A DNA stretch of 48,867 bases from Candidatus Liberimonas magnetica. Its GTDB lineage: Bacteria; Elusimicrobiota; Endomicrobiia; Endomicrobiales; JAFGIL01. The notes under the pieces were generated by a model. The model was not told the DNA's origin, made no database searches, and saw only the letters and a list, made by a program, of their open reading frames with translations. Position numbers and translations under genes: made by a program. The stretch is from contig JAJAPY010000024.1 in the NCBI GenBank assembly GCA_020523885.1, forward strand, positions 1 through 48,867, written 5' to 3'. The first letter of the stretch is position 1, and each line of letters begins with the position of its first letter. Of this stretch, positions 28,556-35,645 are shown piece by piece.

Positions 28556-28798
28556 ATGGATACAAATGTAAAAGAAATATCAGTAACAAGACACATAAAT
28601 CTACTGGATGGTCAAAGCATGGACATCAGTGTGACCGGTTCTGTCAGAGAAGCAGGGATAGGTCCAGAATTAGCTAAGGTTGTGCTTTTGAATGTCCTTA
28701 GCCATGGAGTAGTAACAGTTCTTAAAGATGAGATACTGAAGCCGATAGAAGAAAAGTATGCAAGGCCTATGCAAAAACAGGCGCTTAAAGTTTACTAA
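28556..28798 (+). CDS. Small element protein (80 aa), function unknown
   Basis: The start is ATG 28556, the M of MDTNVKEI, because the GTG three codons earlier lies inside the AAGGAGGTGA ribosome-binding site. The protein has an N-terminal beta-like half (SVTRHINLLDGQSMDISVTG) and a helical second half with VVLLNVLSHGVVTVL. No family is recognised. The next gene's ribosome-binding site begins 2 bases after its stop, so the two are translated from one message. Confidence 0.6.
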   Translation: MDTNVKEISVTRHINLLDGQSMDISVTGSVREAGIGPELAKVVLLNVLSHGVVTVLKDEILKPIEEKYARPMQKQALKVY

Positions 28799-28814
28799 AT
28801 GGAGGTGAATGGCA

Positions 28815-29117
28815 ATGTACTACAACAACGATACTGTTTTAGAGTCATGTATGAAATTAGCTGCTATTCCAGTCATGGGTGGTTTAATGGGTGTTGCAGC
28901 AATAATGATAAACATATTGCTCGATGTCCTGATGGCAGTACCATTCTGGATATTTTGGACTATTTTCAGGATAGGAGATAAATACTTTTACTTTTTGCCT
29001 GAAATATATCACAGTATCTCATTATGGCATTGTATAAGTATTTTTATATGTCTTGAGACGATTAGATGGGTTTTATTAAAGAATAGTTCGAGCGTTAATT
29101 CTAAGAGCAGCGGATGA
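28815..29117 (+). CDS. Small membrane protein (100 aa)
   Basis: Two ATGs are in frame at 28809 and 28815. The GGAGGTG ribosome-binding site at 28801-28807 leaves 7 bases only for the second, so I choose MYYNNDTV. Two or three hydrophobic segments (about 17-45 with MGGLMGVAAIMINILLDVL and 65-88 with SISLWHCISIFICLETIRW) indicate an inner-membrane protein. A holin-like or entry-related role is imaginable, but nothing in the sequence proves it. Confidence 0.6.
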   Translation: MYYNNDTVLESCMKLAAIPVMGGLMGVAAIMINILLDVLMAVPFWIFWTIFRIGDKYFYFLPEIYHSISLWHCISIFICLETIRWVLLKNSSSVNSKSSG

Positions 29118-29128
29118 AAGGATTATTC

Positions 29129-29293
29129 ATGAAAAATCCAAGAAACCTCAAAAGTATTATCGGAATATTCACTGATACAAAAGATGTTGCTAGAAAACAT
29201 GATGAATATTTAAGCGCTCGTAGACCCAGAAAAGGTTGGGCTAGAAAACTGCGCTTAATGAAAAAAAGAGCGGATGATATAATAATTCAGTAA
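29129..29293 (+). CDS. Very small basic protein (54 aa)
   Basis: The protein begins MKNPRNLKSIIGIFTD and ends with an Arg/Lys-rich half (ARRPRKGWARKLRLMKKRA), so it could bind nucleic acid or membranes. The start at 29129 has AAAGGA 6 bases upstream. An in-frame ATG at 29114 overlaps the previous stop (ATGA) and would add five residues. It lies in a run of closely spaced genes of the same strand with good ribosome-binding sites, which supports it being real. Confidence 0.5.
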   Translation: MKNPRNLKSIIGIFTDTKDVARKHDEYLSARRPRKGWARKLRLMKKRADDIIIQ

Positions 29294-29305
29294 AGGAGCA
29301 CTGCA

Positions 29306-29470
29306 TTGAAAATCGTTGTAGAGTTAAAAAATCCCAGCCAATGTAATGATTGTCCTTGCATTGATAGTGAATTTTACCCTATGAAATGCAACTATTTCAA
29401 TATTAAGCTGAGATTTAGTAAAGATGGAATAAACAGGCCAAAGATGTGTATCAAAAAGAACGGTTTATAG
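29306..29470 (+). CDS. Very small cysteine-rich protein (54 aa)
   Basis: Translation would start at TTG 29306 with AAAGGAG 8 bases upstream. The protein has five cysteines: CNDCPC near residues 13-18, one at about 28 and one at about 48. This could hold a small zinc or metal site. Length, spacing and the ribosome-binding site fit the neighbouring small genes. No family is recognised. Confidence 0.5.
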   Translation: MKIVVELKNPSQCNDCPCIDSEFYPMKCNYFNIKLRFSKDGINRPKMCIKKNGL

Positions 29471-29504
29471 AAACCACAAATAAATTCACAGGAGGTGAGA
29501 TACT

Positions 29505-29741
29505 ATGAAATGGTTATCAGTAGTTTTATGTTGGCTGGCGGCAGCAGGAATATTTTACAGCATGTTTTTCAAGCTGGCGCCGTATGTTTGCACACTTATC
29601 CCTGCCGGTCAATGGCAGGGATTTATGAAAGTTGCCGTTTATTTTGCTGTAGCTTATTTAGGCGGGCTTGGAATACCGCTAATTCTGATATTTTACAGCT
29701 CAATAATACTCTGGAAGGCAAAGAATTTTGATAATTTCTAA
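29505..29741 (+). CDS. Small membrane protein (78 aa)
   Basis: The ATG at 29505 follows AGGAGGTGA by 6 bases. The protein has two strong hydrophobic segments: WLSVVLCWLAAAGIFYSMFF near residues 3-22 and a second near 43-68. A short soluble loop with PAGQWQGF joins them. It resembles small phage or plasmid inner-membrane proteins in general form only. A longer frame (29495) in another phase is its shadow. Confidence 0.6.
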   Translation: MKWLSVVLCWLAAAGIFYSMFFKLAPYVCTLIPAGQWQGFMKVAVYFAVAYLGGLGIPLILIFYSSIILWKAKNFDNF

Positions 29742-29756
29742 TAGAAGGAGCAAAAA

Positions 29757-30584
29757 ATGAAAATAATGCTTACTACCGACTTACATGGAAACACGTGGAA
29801 ATACAAAATGCTTGTAAAAGAGGTTCTTAAGCTAAACCCCGGCGTTGTTATCAACGCCGGGGATATGTTGCCTAATGATAACAATCTGCACAGGCAAAAG
29901 GAATACATCCTAAACCAGTTAAATGAGCATTTTAAAGCTTTCAATGAAGCAAAAATATATTATCTATGTTTTCCAGGGAACGATGATTTGAAGGCTTTTG
30001 ATGGCCTATTTGAAGAAATCTGCAATAGATATCCCTATGTCAAGTATTTGGCTCAAAAGAAGGTTAAAATAGGCGATTATGAGTTTATCGGGTTCAACCT
30101 GGTTCCGAACTTTCCCTTCGCATTAAAAGATAGATGCAGAAAGGATGATAAAAAGTTTAGAATTGGCTATCAGCCCGGATATGCATTTTTCTCTACTGAA
30201 AATGGGTTTGAAAAAATATCGGACTGGAAAAGTCACATTAAAACACTCCCTACGATAGAAGAAGAACTTGAAAATCTTGTGAAACCTCAGGATATGTCTA
30301 AAACCATATATATTATGCATGCCCCACCGGCTAATCTTTGGCTTGATGTCACATTAACTGGTATGAAGGTTGGTTCTAAAGCAATCTATAGATTTATTAA
30401 GAAATATCAGCCAAAGCTGACATTACACGGGCATATCCATGAGTCTCCCGATATGACAGGTGTTTGGAAGGCAAAGCTCGGCAAAACTTTATGTATCCAA
30501 CCTGGCCAATACGGGCATATGGAAGATCTTGTTTATGTATCTATAGATTTAGATAAATTTCAATGTGAAAGGATAAGAATATAG
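29757..30584 (+). CDS. Metallophosphoesterase (calcineurin-like)
   Basis: The 275-residue protein carries the complete metallophosphoesterase motif series: Asp8-x-His10 (TTDLHGN), Asp36 in INAGD, FPGND, an IMHAPPANLW histidine motif and HGHIHE. The enzyme should cleave phosphoesters with two metal ions in the cytoplasm. Substrates could be nucleotides, cyclic nucleotides, nucleic acid ends or protein phosphates. An AAGGAG site lies 6 bases before the ATG. Its codons 27-36 form a perfect 11-bp hairpin in the message. It lies at the end of the small-gene run, 82 bases before the LexA-like repressor gene. Confidence 0.9.
   Translation: MKIMLTTDLHGNTWKYKMLVKEVLKLNPGVVINAGDMLPNDNNLHRQKEYILNQLNEHFKAFNEAKIYYLCFPGNDDLKAFDGLFEEICNRYPYVKYLAQKKVKIGDYEFIGFNLVPNFPFALKDRCRKDDKKFRIGYQPGYAFFSTENGFEKISDWKSHIKTLPTIEEELENLVKPQDMSKTIYIMHAPPANLWLDVTLTGMKVGSKAIYRFIKKYQPKLTLHGHIHESPDMTGVWKAKLGKTLCIQPGQYGHMEDLVYVSIDLDKFQCERIRI
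29837..29862. other. Perfect 11-bp hairpin inside the metallophosphoesterase coding sequence
   Basis: ccccggcgttg and caacgccgggg flank a 4-base loop (ttat). The stem is far more G+C-rich than its surroundings and encodes the metal-ligand region NPGVVINAGD. No T-run follows, so it is not an intrinsic terminator. It might slow ribosomes or polymerase near the gene start. Confidence 0.6.
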
Positions 30585-30612
30585 CTTATTTGAACTCAAA
30601 CTTCTCTAGGTC

Positions 30613-30664
30613 TTGACAAATTAAATTGGAGTATGTATAATCATAGTGTATAATAGGTGTATAA
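30613..30664 (+). promoter_or_regulatory. Consensus sigma-70 promoter with overlapping TGTATAA repeats (likely repressor operator)
   Basis: TTGACA (30613-30618), a 17-base spacer and TATAAT (30636-30641) make a perfect consensus promoter for the LexA-like gene. The heptamer tgtataa occurs at 30634, 30647 and 30658, covering the -10 box, the likely transcription start and the bases before the ATG. A repressor bound there would block transcription. I infer autoregulation by the LexA-like protein. No ordinary ribosome-binding site precedes the ATG, so the message may be leaderless or nearly so. Confidence 0.75.
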
Positions 30665-30666
30665 CT

Positions 30667-31290
30667 ATGAATAATATCGTTTTAACAGACAAAGAAAAGG
30701 AAGCACTTCGTTCAATACGTAATTTTTTAATGCATAACGGACGCATGCCGTCTGTTCGTGAGCTAATGAACTATATGGGGTATAAATATCCGCGTTCTGT
30801 TTCATTGCTCTTTGTGCAACTTACAAAAAAGGGTATTTTAAAAAGAAAACTTGATGGAAAAGTCATACTTGCAAATGATAATGATAAAAAAGAAGTTAAT
30901 GCGCAGACTGTAGATATTCCTTTGCTTGGTTCTGCTCCCTGTGGAACTCCAAACTTTGCCGAAGAAAACATTGAAGCAGTGTATCCAGTATCTGTTAGGC
31001 TTGCACCGCCCCCATATAAATATTTTCTTTTGAGGGCAAAAGGCGATTCAATGAATGCAAAAAGCATTAATGACGGCGATTTGCTTTTAATAAGGCAACA
31101 ACAAACTGCAAAAAATGGTGATTCGGTAGTGGCGCTTATTGACGGCGAATCAACAATAAAAGAATTTCATAAAACGGATAATGCAATTGTACTGAAACCG
31201 CGGTCTAAAAATGATAAATTTAAGGCAATAATTCTAACAAATGACTTTCAGGTTCAAGGAGTTGTTGTTACAGCAATCAGAGGTTTATAG
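30667..31290 (+). CDS. LexA/CI-type self-cleaving repressor
   Basis: The 207-residue protein has a winged-helix N-terminus like LexA (TDKEKEALRSIRNFLMHNGR, then MPSVRELMNYMGYKYPRSVS) and an S24 peptidase C-terminal domain. The self-cleavage site is Cys92-Gly93 in GSAPCGTP, a Cys-Gly bond like UmuD rather than the Ala-Gly of E. coli LexA. The catalytic dyad is Ser128 (KGDSMNA) and Lys165 (STIKEF). It should repress element genes and be inactivated after DNA damage through RecA. I choose ATG 30667 (MNNIVLTD) because the upstream codons overlap the promoter. It is flanked by the small-gene run and the cargo genes, so it probably controls excision or cargo. Confidence 0.92.
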   Translation: MNNIVLTDKEKEALRSIRNFLMHNGRMPSVRELMNYMGYKYPRSVSLLFVQLTKKGILKRKLDGKVILANDNDKKEVNAQTVDIPLLGSAPCGTPNFAEENIEAVYPVSVRLAPPPYKYFLLRAKGDSMNAKSINDGDLLLIRQQQTAKNGDSVVALIDGESTIKEFHKTDNAIVLKPRSKNDKFKAIILTNDFQVQGVVVTAIRGL

Positions 31291-31302
31291 GAGGAATGTA
31301 AA

Positions 31303-31530
31303 ATGGGTAAAAACATTTGGGTTGTCCACAAAGGCAATAACTGGGCTGTAAGAAGAGAAGAAGGTAATATTGTTTCTAATCATAGAACTCAAGGTGCAGC
31401 AATTGATGCAGGAAAACCAATTGCAAAAGCAAATCAATCAGAATTATTAATACAAGGTCGTGATGGTAAGATAGTAAACAGAAATACATATGGGCCTAAT
31501 GATCCTTGCCCACCGAAAGATAAGAAATAA
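31303..31530 (+). CDS. DUF2188-family small protein
   Basis: The 75-residue protein has the DUF2188 pattern: IWVVHKGNNWAVRREE, followed by THGxAxxxGxxxA-like TQGAAIDAGKPIAKANQSEL and LLIQGRDGKIVNRNTYG. Members are small and of unknown function, common in phage and mobile regions. A GGAGG site lies 7 bases before the ATG. The gene follows the repressor by 12 bases and is probably in the same transcript. Confidence 0.85.
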   Translation: MGKNIWVVHKGNNWAVRREEGNIVSNHRTQGAAIDAGKPIAKANQSELLIQGRDGKIVNRNTYGPNDPCPPKDKK

Positions 31531-31538
31531 ATATTGCT

Positions 31539-31567
31539 TTGAGAAATAATATTTAAAGTTGTATAAT
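31539..31567 (+). promoter_or_regulatory. Candidate promoter of the methyltransferase operon
   Basis: TTGAGA (31539-31544), a 17-base spacer and TATAAT (31562-31567) lie 88 bases before the first methyltransferase gene and after the DUF2188 stop. The -10 box has the preceding context gtataat, as at the repressor promoter, so the same regulator might act here. That is inference. Confidence 0.6.
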
Positions 31568-31654
31568 TCTTAAATAGTAGTATAAAATTTAAAAGTCTAA
31601 GTCTAGATTGGAAAAATAAGAAAAGTATAATTTTATATAGAAAAAAAGGATCGC

Positions 31655-33361
31655 ATGAACTTAAGGAAAATGCCATTATTAGAACAAAAACCAGACTCAA
31701 GTGCACTTCAGATTGATTTTGGTAGTATTCTGATTAATACGAAAAATGGTTCTGTTAAAGAGATGTTTGCGGAACATGTTGCTAACGGTCTCCCTCACGA
31801 CATCGTAGGTGCAAGTTTTGAGAAGTCGCTTGAGTATTTTGAAAGAAAAAATACCGGGCAGTACTATACCCCTAAAGAGATAGTCGAATATATTCTTTCG
31901 CAACTGGATATAAACGAGGATTCTAAAATATTAGACCCTTCCTGTGGTTGTGGATCCTTTATAATGGAAACATTTGAGTTATTGAAAAAGAAGTATGGAA
32001 TGCAGTCTATTAAGAATATTTATGGTGTTGATTTAAACGATAATGCAGCAAATGTGACTCGCCTTTGTTTGTTCCGTAATGTCGAATTTAATAAGAGATA
32101 TATTGATACAATAAAAGGCAATATTAAAACAGGTAATAGCATCGTTTCAAACCCGCTGATAGACAAGAATGCTTTCAATTGGGGATTGGAGTACAGAGAA
32201 GTCCTTGAATCTGGTGGCTTTGATGTAATTATCGGGAATCCCCCTTATGTTACTTTAAGTCAATCATCAGCATTTGATCCTGAAGAATCGTTTTACTCAA
32301 GCATAATCAATGGGCCTGTGAATGCTGCTACACTGATGATTTGCCGGTCCCTAGATCTTCTTAAACAGGGTGGTATATTGGCATTCTTACTGCCAAAATC
32401 TATTTTATATGTGAACTCATATTCAAAATTCAGGGAATATATATCGGACAATACTGAAATACAGCAAATTTATGATTTAGGTCCAAGATTTGAAGATGTT
32501 CGTGGAGAACAGTTTATTCTCATACTTAAAAAGAGCAAGCCGTCTATCATAAATAAGGTAAAAATTAGTGTTTTTGAAGCAAAGCTGAATGGTTTAAATA
32601 ACCAGCCAACAGCTTATGTCGAGCAAAATGAATTGAAGCACTCTGGCAGATTTTTAACGTTTGAAAATAAAGAATATTATTCTTTAGTAAGTAAACTGGC
32701 AAAAATTGGAGTTTCATTAGAGACTTATACGGATGGCAAGATATTTCGTGGTCTGCCAATAGGCGGGAACCATACTACAGTCCTTAATAAACCTAATTCC
32801 GAAAGAGTAATAAGAGGTAAAGATATTGCAAAATTCAGAATAAAGACCCTTCCTCTTATTGATAGCGCACAGCTTCAAAAACAAAGTGATAGTAAAATAC
32901 GAGAAATTAAGAAAAAGAAAATTGTTTTACAAAATATATTTTCAGCAGAAGCTGGTATTATTTCATCGTATGATGCTAAAGGGTTATTAACCCTTGATAC
33001 GGTAACCAATATTATCGTAAAATCTGATTTCGAAGGAAAATATATACTTGCGCTCCTTAATTCAAAGCTAATCAATTTTTATATTATGTACTATTTGTTC
33101 AATAAGTCAAGATTGACAATGCACGCAGATAAAGCTTATTTAGGGCTAATTCCAGTCATTAATGAACCTGATAAGCGCATAGTTAACTCCATGATATCTA
33201 TAATTGATGATATTGTGAATGGTATCGGGACAGTTGACCCTAAAGAAAAACAAAGAGATTTAGATAAACTAGTATATAGACTTTATTCGTTAAATAAGGA
33301 AGAAATAATATTAATAGAGTCAGCTGTTAATAAAATAATGTCTAGGAAAAGTATATGGTAA
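31655..33361 (+). CDS. N6-adenine DNA methyltransferase, Eco57I/type II gamma-like
   Basis: The 568-residue enzyme should methylate adenine N6 in a specific DNA sequence using S-adenosylmethionine. TGQYYTPKEIVEYIL (about 70-85) is motif X, DPSCGCGSF at 94-102 is the AdoMet-binding motif I, and NPPY at 195-198 is catalytic motif IV. The C-terminal half (about 330-540) looks like a target-recognition domain. No nuclease domain is visible. Its stop overlaps the start of the second methyltransferase by 7 bases. It opens a seven-gene block with both nuclease-like and signalling genes. An AAGG site precedes the ATG. Confidence 0.9.
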   Translation: MNLRKMPLLEQKPDSSALQIDFGSILINTKNGSVKEMFAEHVANGLPHDIVGASFEKSLEYFERKNTGQYYTPKEIVEYILSQLDINEDSKILDPSCGCGSFIMETFELLKKKYGMQSIKNIYGVDLNDNAANVTRLCLFRNVEFNKRYIDTIKGNIKTGNSIVSNPLIDKNAFNWGLEYREVLESGGFDVIIGNPPYVTLSQSSAFDPEESFYSSIINGPVNAATLMICRSLDLLKQGGILAFLLPKSILYVNSYSKFREYISDNTEIQQIYDLGPRFEDVRGEQFILILKKSKPSIINKVKISVFEAKLNGLNNQPTAYVEQNELKHSGRFLTFENKEYYSLVSKLAKIGVSLETYTDGKIFRGLPIGGNHTTVLNKPNSERVIRGKDIAKFRIKTLPLIDSAQLQKQSDSKIREIKKKKIVLQNIFSAEAGIISSYDAKGLLTLDTVTNIIVKSDFEGKYILALLNSKLINFYIMYYLFNKSRLTMHADKAYLGLIPVINEPDKRIVNSMISIIDDIVNGIGTVDPKEKQRDLDKLVYRLYSLNKEEIILIESAVNKIMSRKSIW

Positions 33362-34173
33362 ATAATGATAAGCGTTATAATGAATTAACCGGGAAGGAAT
33401 GGCTGCAATATTCCTTTAGTATTTGGAGAGATTTAAGAAAATCTGCCGAAGAAATTAAATTGAAGCATCCTGCGATGTTCCCTGAACAGCTCGCTTCCAG
33501 AGTAATAGACATTTATACTAAGAAAACAAACACTATTCTTGATCCTTTCATGGGAGCCGGAAGCACTGTATTGGCTTCGTATAAAAAAGGTAGAAAGGGT
33601 ATAGGGATAGAGTTGTCAAAAGAATATATCAGTATCGCTAAAAGCAGGCTGAAAGAAACAAAAAAGAAATTAAAAGATATAGCTACTATTGAGCCCGCAA
33701 TATTTCAAGATGATTCTAGAAATATGATGAAGCATCTCAAAAAAGAAAGTGTTGATTTATGCCTCACATCGCCACCTTACTGGGATATATTGCTGAGAAA
33801 CAGAACGGCAGATAGACAAGATATAAGAAAATACAGCGATTCTGATGTGGATCTAGGAAATATCAATGACTATGTAAGATTTTTAAATGAATTGAAAAAG
33901 GTATTTTCATCAGTATATGAAGTGTTAAAGCCAAATGGCCATTGTGTAATTGTTTTAATGGACATAAGAAAGAAAGACAAATTTTACCCTTTTCATTCGG
34001 ATATGGCAAAAATAATGGAAGAACTAGGTTTTGTTTATGAGGACCTTATTATCTGGGATAGACAACACGAATACAATAATATGAAACCATTAGGATACCC
34101 TTATGTATTCAGAGTCAATAAAGTTCATGAATATATTTTAATATTTAGAAAAAGGGTGGAATTAAATGGATAA
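33355..34173 (+). CDS. DNA methyltransferase of the N4-cytosine/N6-adenine (PF01555-like) class
   Basis: The 272-residue protein has motif I as LDPFMGAGST at residues 62-71 and catalytic motif IV as TSPPYWDIL near 137-145. Motif I precedes motif IV, a gamma-like order, while the SPPY sequence is like that of N4-cytosine or N6-adenine enzymes. The N-terminal LQYSFSIWRDLRKSAEEIKL and KHPAMFPEQLASRVI segments are typical of one subgroup. No large target-recognition domain is present, so specificity may come from a partner. It overlaps both the upstream methyltransferase (7 bases) and the downstream LAGLIDADG gene (8 bases), which strongly suggests coupled translation. Confidence 0.88.
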   Translation: MVNNDKRYNELTGKEWLQYSFSIWRDLRKSAEEIKLKHPAMFPEQLASRVIDIYTKKTNTILDPFMGAGSTVLASYKKGRKGIGIELSKEYISIAKSRLKETKKKLKDIATIEPAIFQDDSRNMMKHLKKESVDLCLTSPPYWDILLRNRTADRQDIRKYSDSDVDLGNINDYVRFLNELKKVFSSVYEVLKPNGHCVIVLMDIRKKDKFYPFHSDMAKIMEELGFVYEDLIIWDRQHEYNNMKPLGYPYVFRVNKVHEYILIFRKRVELNG

Positions 34174-35137
34174 TGCACAATTGGCTTATTTGCTTGGCAT
34201 GATAGCTGGAAAAGGAACTATAAGAAGAAATCCGAATGATACTGATGTTATCATTGAGATTCCTCATAAGAATATTATAAGCGAAGGGATGGATGCAGCT
34301 CTTTCAGTTAAAGCAAGTCTCATAGATATAAAGAATAATCTAGAACCTCTTATTGGTGCAACCTTGACTCCTAATCTAGAAAAAAATAAAACTACAATTA
34401 AATTCGTGAAAATAAACGAAGATTATCTAATTCGGGAAATTAATCGGCATTTTCAGAATTTTAACTCCTGTAAAGACTTCAGGATTCCTGAAGAAATATT
34501 TAATTCACCTAATGATATAAAAAAAGAATTTATGTTGGGGCTAGGAGATGTTACGGCGCATATAAGGAGTAGCAATGTTGCATTCAAAAGAAAAGATGCT
34601 CTTCATATCCATGGCTATAGGACATATATAGAGATTCCCGTCAACTGGTATATGGTGGTAGATATTGGCAATCTGCTTACTGATCTTAATGTTCCAATCC
34701 ATAATATAGATTGGGCACATCCTAATATGAGAGATTCAAATTTGAAACAGTATAATAAAGGTAACAAAATGTTCTGGTATAAAGAACACCAGATAAAAAT
34801 ATTTGCCGATGAATATGAACAAATAGGTTTTAAAATAGATCATAAAATGAAAGCATTGAAGACTTTAGCGGATAAAAACAGGGAAGAGTATGATAAAGAT
34901 TTAAAGGTTAAGATGAATGATACTGATTCTGATACGAGAAAAGAAAAATACAAAAATATGATTGGACACATTGACAGAATTCATCATAAGTATTATTGGG
35001 AAACCAGGGAAGTTAATAAGGAGCCGAAGCCGGTACATCCTATGGAATCAAGCGATAAGATCCCAGTCGAAATCAGAGGAAAACATTTTGATTCTTGGAA
35101 GGCTATTTCTGATGCTTTGGGTTATCGGAGAAAATAA
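34166..35137 (+). CDS. LAGLIDADG-fold protein with degenerate active-site residues
   Basis: The 323-residue protein has two LAGLIDADG-like helices: LAYLLGMIAGKGTI at residues 6-19 and KEFMLGLGDVTAHI at about 119-132. In classical LAGLIDADG nucleases each helix ends with a catalytic acid just before a Gly. Here the positions read GKG and DVT, so both acids appear replaced or displaced. The fold may therefore be used to recognise DNA rather than cut it. A basic C-terminal region (about 220-275) is also present. It overlaps the methyltransferase gene by 8 bases and is 1 base from the PD-(D/E)XK gene, so it belongs to this operon rather than to a mobile intron. It could still be the restriction enzyme. 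Confidence 0.7.
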   Translation: MDNAQLAYLLGMIAGKGTIRRNPNDTDVIIEIPHKNIISEGMDAALSVKASLIDIKNNLEPLIGATLTPNLEKNKTTIKFVKINEDYLIREINRHFQNFNSCKDFRIPEEIFNSPNDIKKEFMLGLGDVTAHIRSSNVAFKRKDALHIHGYRTYIEIPVNWYMVVDIGNLLTDLNVPIHNIDWAHPNMRDSNLKQYNKGNKMFWYKEHQIKIFADEYEQIGFKIDHKMKALKTLADKNREEYDKDLKVKMNDTDSDTRKEKYKNMIGHIDRIHHKYYWETREVNKEPKPVHPMESSDKIPVEIRGKHFDSWKAISDALGYRRK

Positions 35138-35138
35138 G

Positions 35139-35621
35139 ATGAGTAAACAAGAAGAACAGTTATATCCTGAAATTGAAGAATGGTTTAAAGGTTATCTTAA
35201 AGACAGATATCCTAAATATGAAATAATTACCACTTACAAGACATCTCGTATAACCCTGGATTCCTATTTAAAAACCCTTAAAATTGACTTGAATGTAGCC
35301 GTAGGACTGGCTATAAAAGTTGATATTGTTGCTGTTCTGAGGAAAGGCGAGGAAATAAAGTTAGCATTTGTAGAAGTAAAGGATGGCCCTCTTACACTTC
35401 CTGCTCTTGGCCAGTTGTGGGGTTATACTCAATTAATAAGTCCAGTTGAGTCGTTTTTGATTTCATCAAAATCATTAGGTAGACTTCCCCATCTTTTCAA
35501 TATATTAAAAAGAGAAGACCTTTTGGTATATGGTTTAAAGAAGGAACGAATAATGAAAATTGCAAAATGGGATACGACAAAAAAGTCTATTGATTATTTT
35601 TCTCTAATACCAAAAAAATAG
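35139..35621 (+). CDS. Small PD-(D/E)XK nuclease
   Basis: I take ATG 35139, one base after the LAGLIDADG stop, giving 160 residues; the longer upstream frame would overlap that gene heavily. The nuclease core is Asp62 (KVDIVAV), Glu79-x-Lys81 (FVEVKDG) and a helix with Gln92 (ALGQLWGY). This is the arrangement of PD-(D/E)XK endonucleases. No DNA-recognition domain is visible, so a partner, perhaps the LAGLIDADG protein, may direct it. It is followed after 24 bases by another gene of nuclease type (SfsA-like). It is the strongest candidate for the cutting subunit of this cluster. Confidence 0.8.
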   Translation: MSKQEEQLYPEIEEWFKGYLKDRYPKYEIITTYKTSRITLDSYLKTLKIDLNVAVGLAIKVDIVAVLRKGEEIKLAFVEVKDGPLTLPALGQLWGYTQLISPVESFLISSKSLGRLPHLFNILKREDLLVYGLKKERIMKIAKWDTTKKSIDYFSLIPKK

Positions 35622-35645
35622 GCACTCTAGAATGAGCATTAAGCC

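Noticed and set aside
29837-29862. Intrinsic terminator in the metallophosphoesterase gene
   Set aside because: No T-run follows the stem.
34166-35137. Homing endonuclease inside an intron or intein
   Set aside because: The gene overlaps a methyltransferase gene end in a normal operon, and neither neighbour is interrupted.
34962-35138. N-terminal extension of the PD-(D/E)XK gene
   Set aside because: The extension lies wholly within the LAGLIDADG gene, while ATG 35139 follows its stop by one base in typical operon style.
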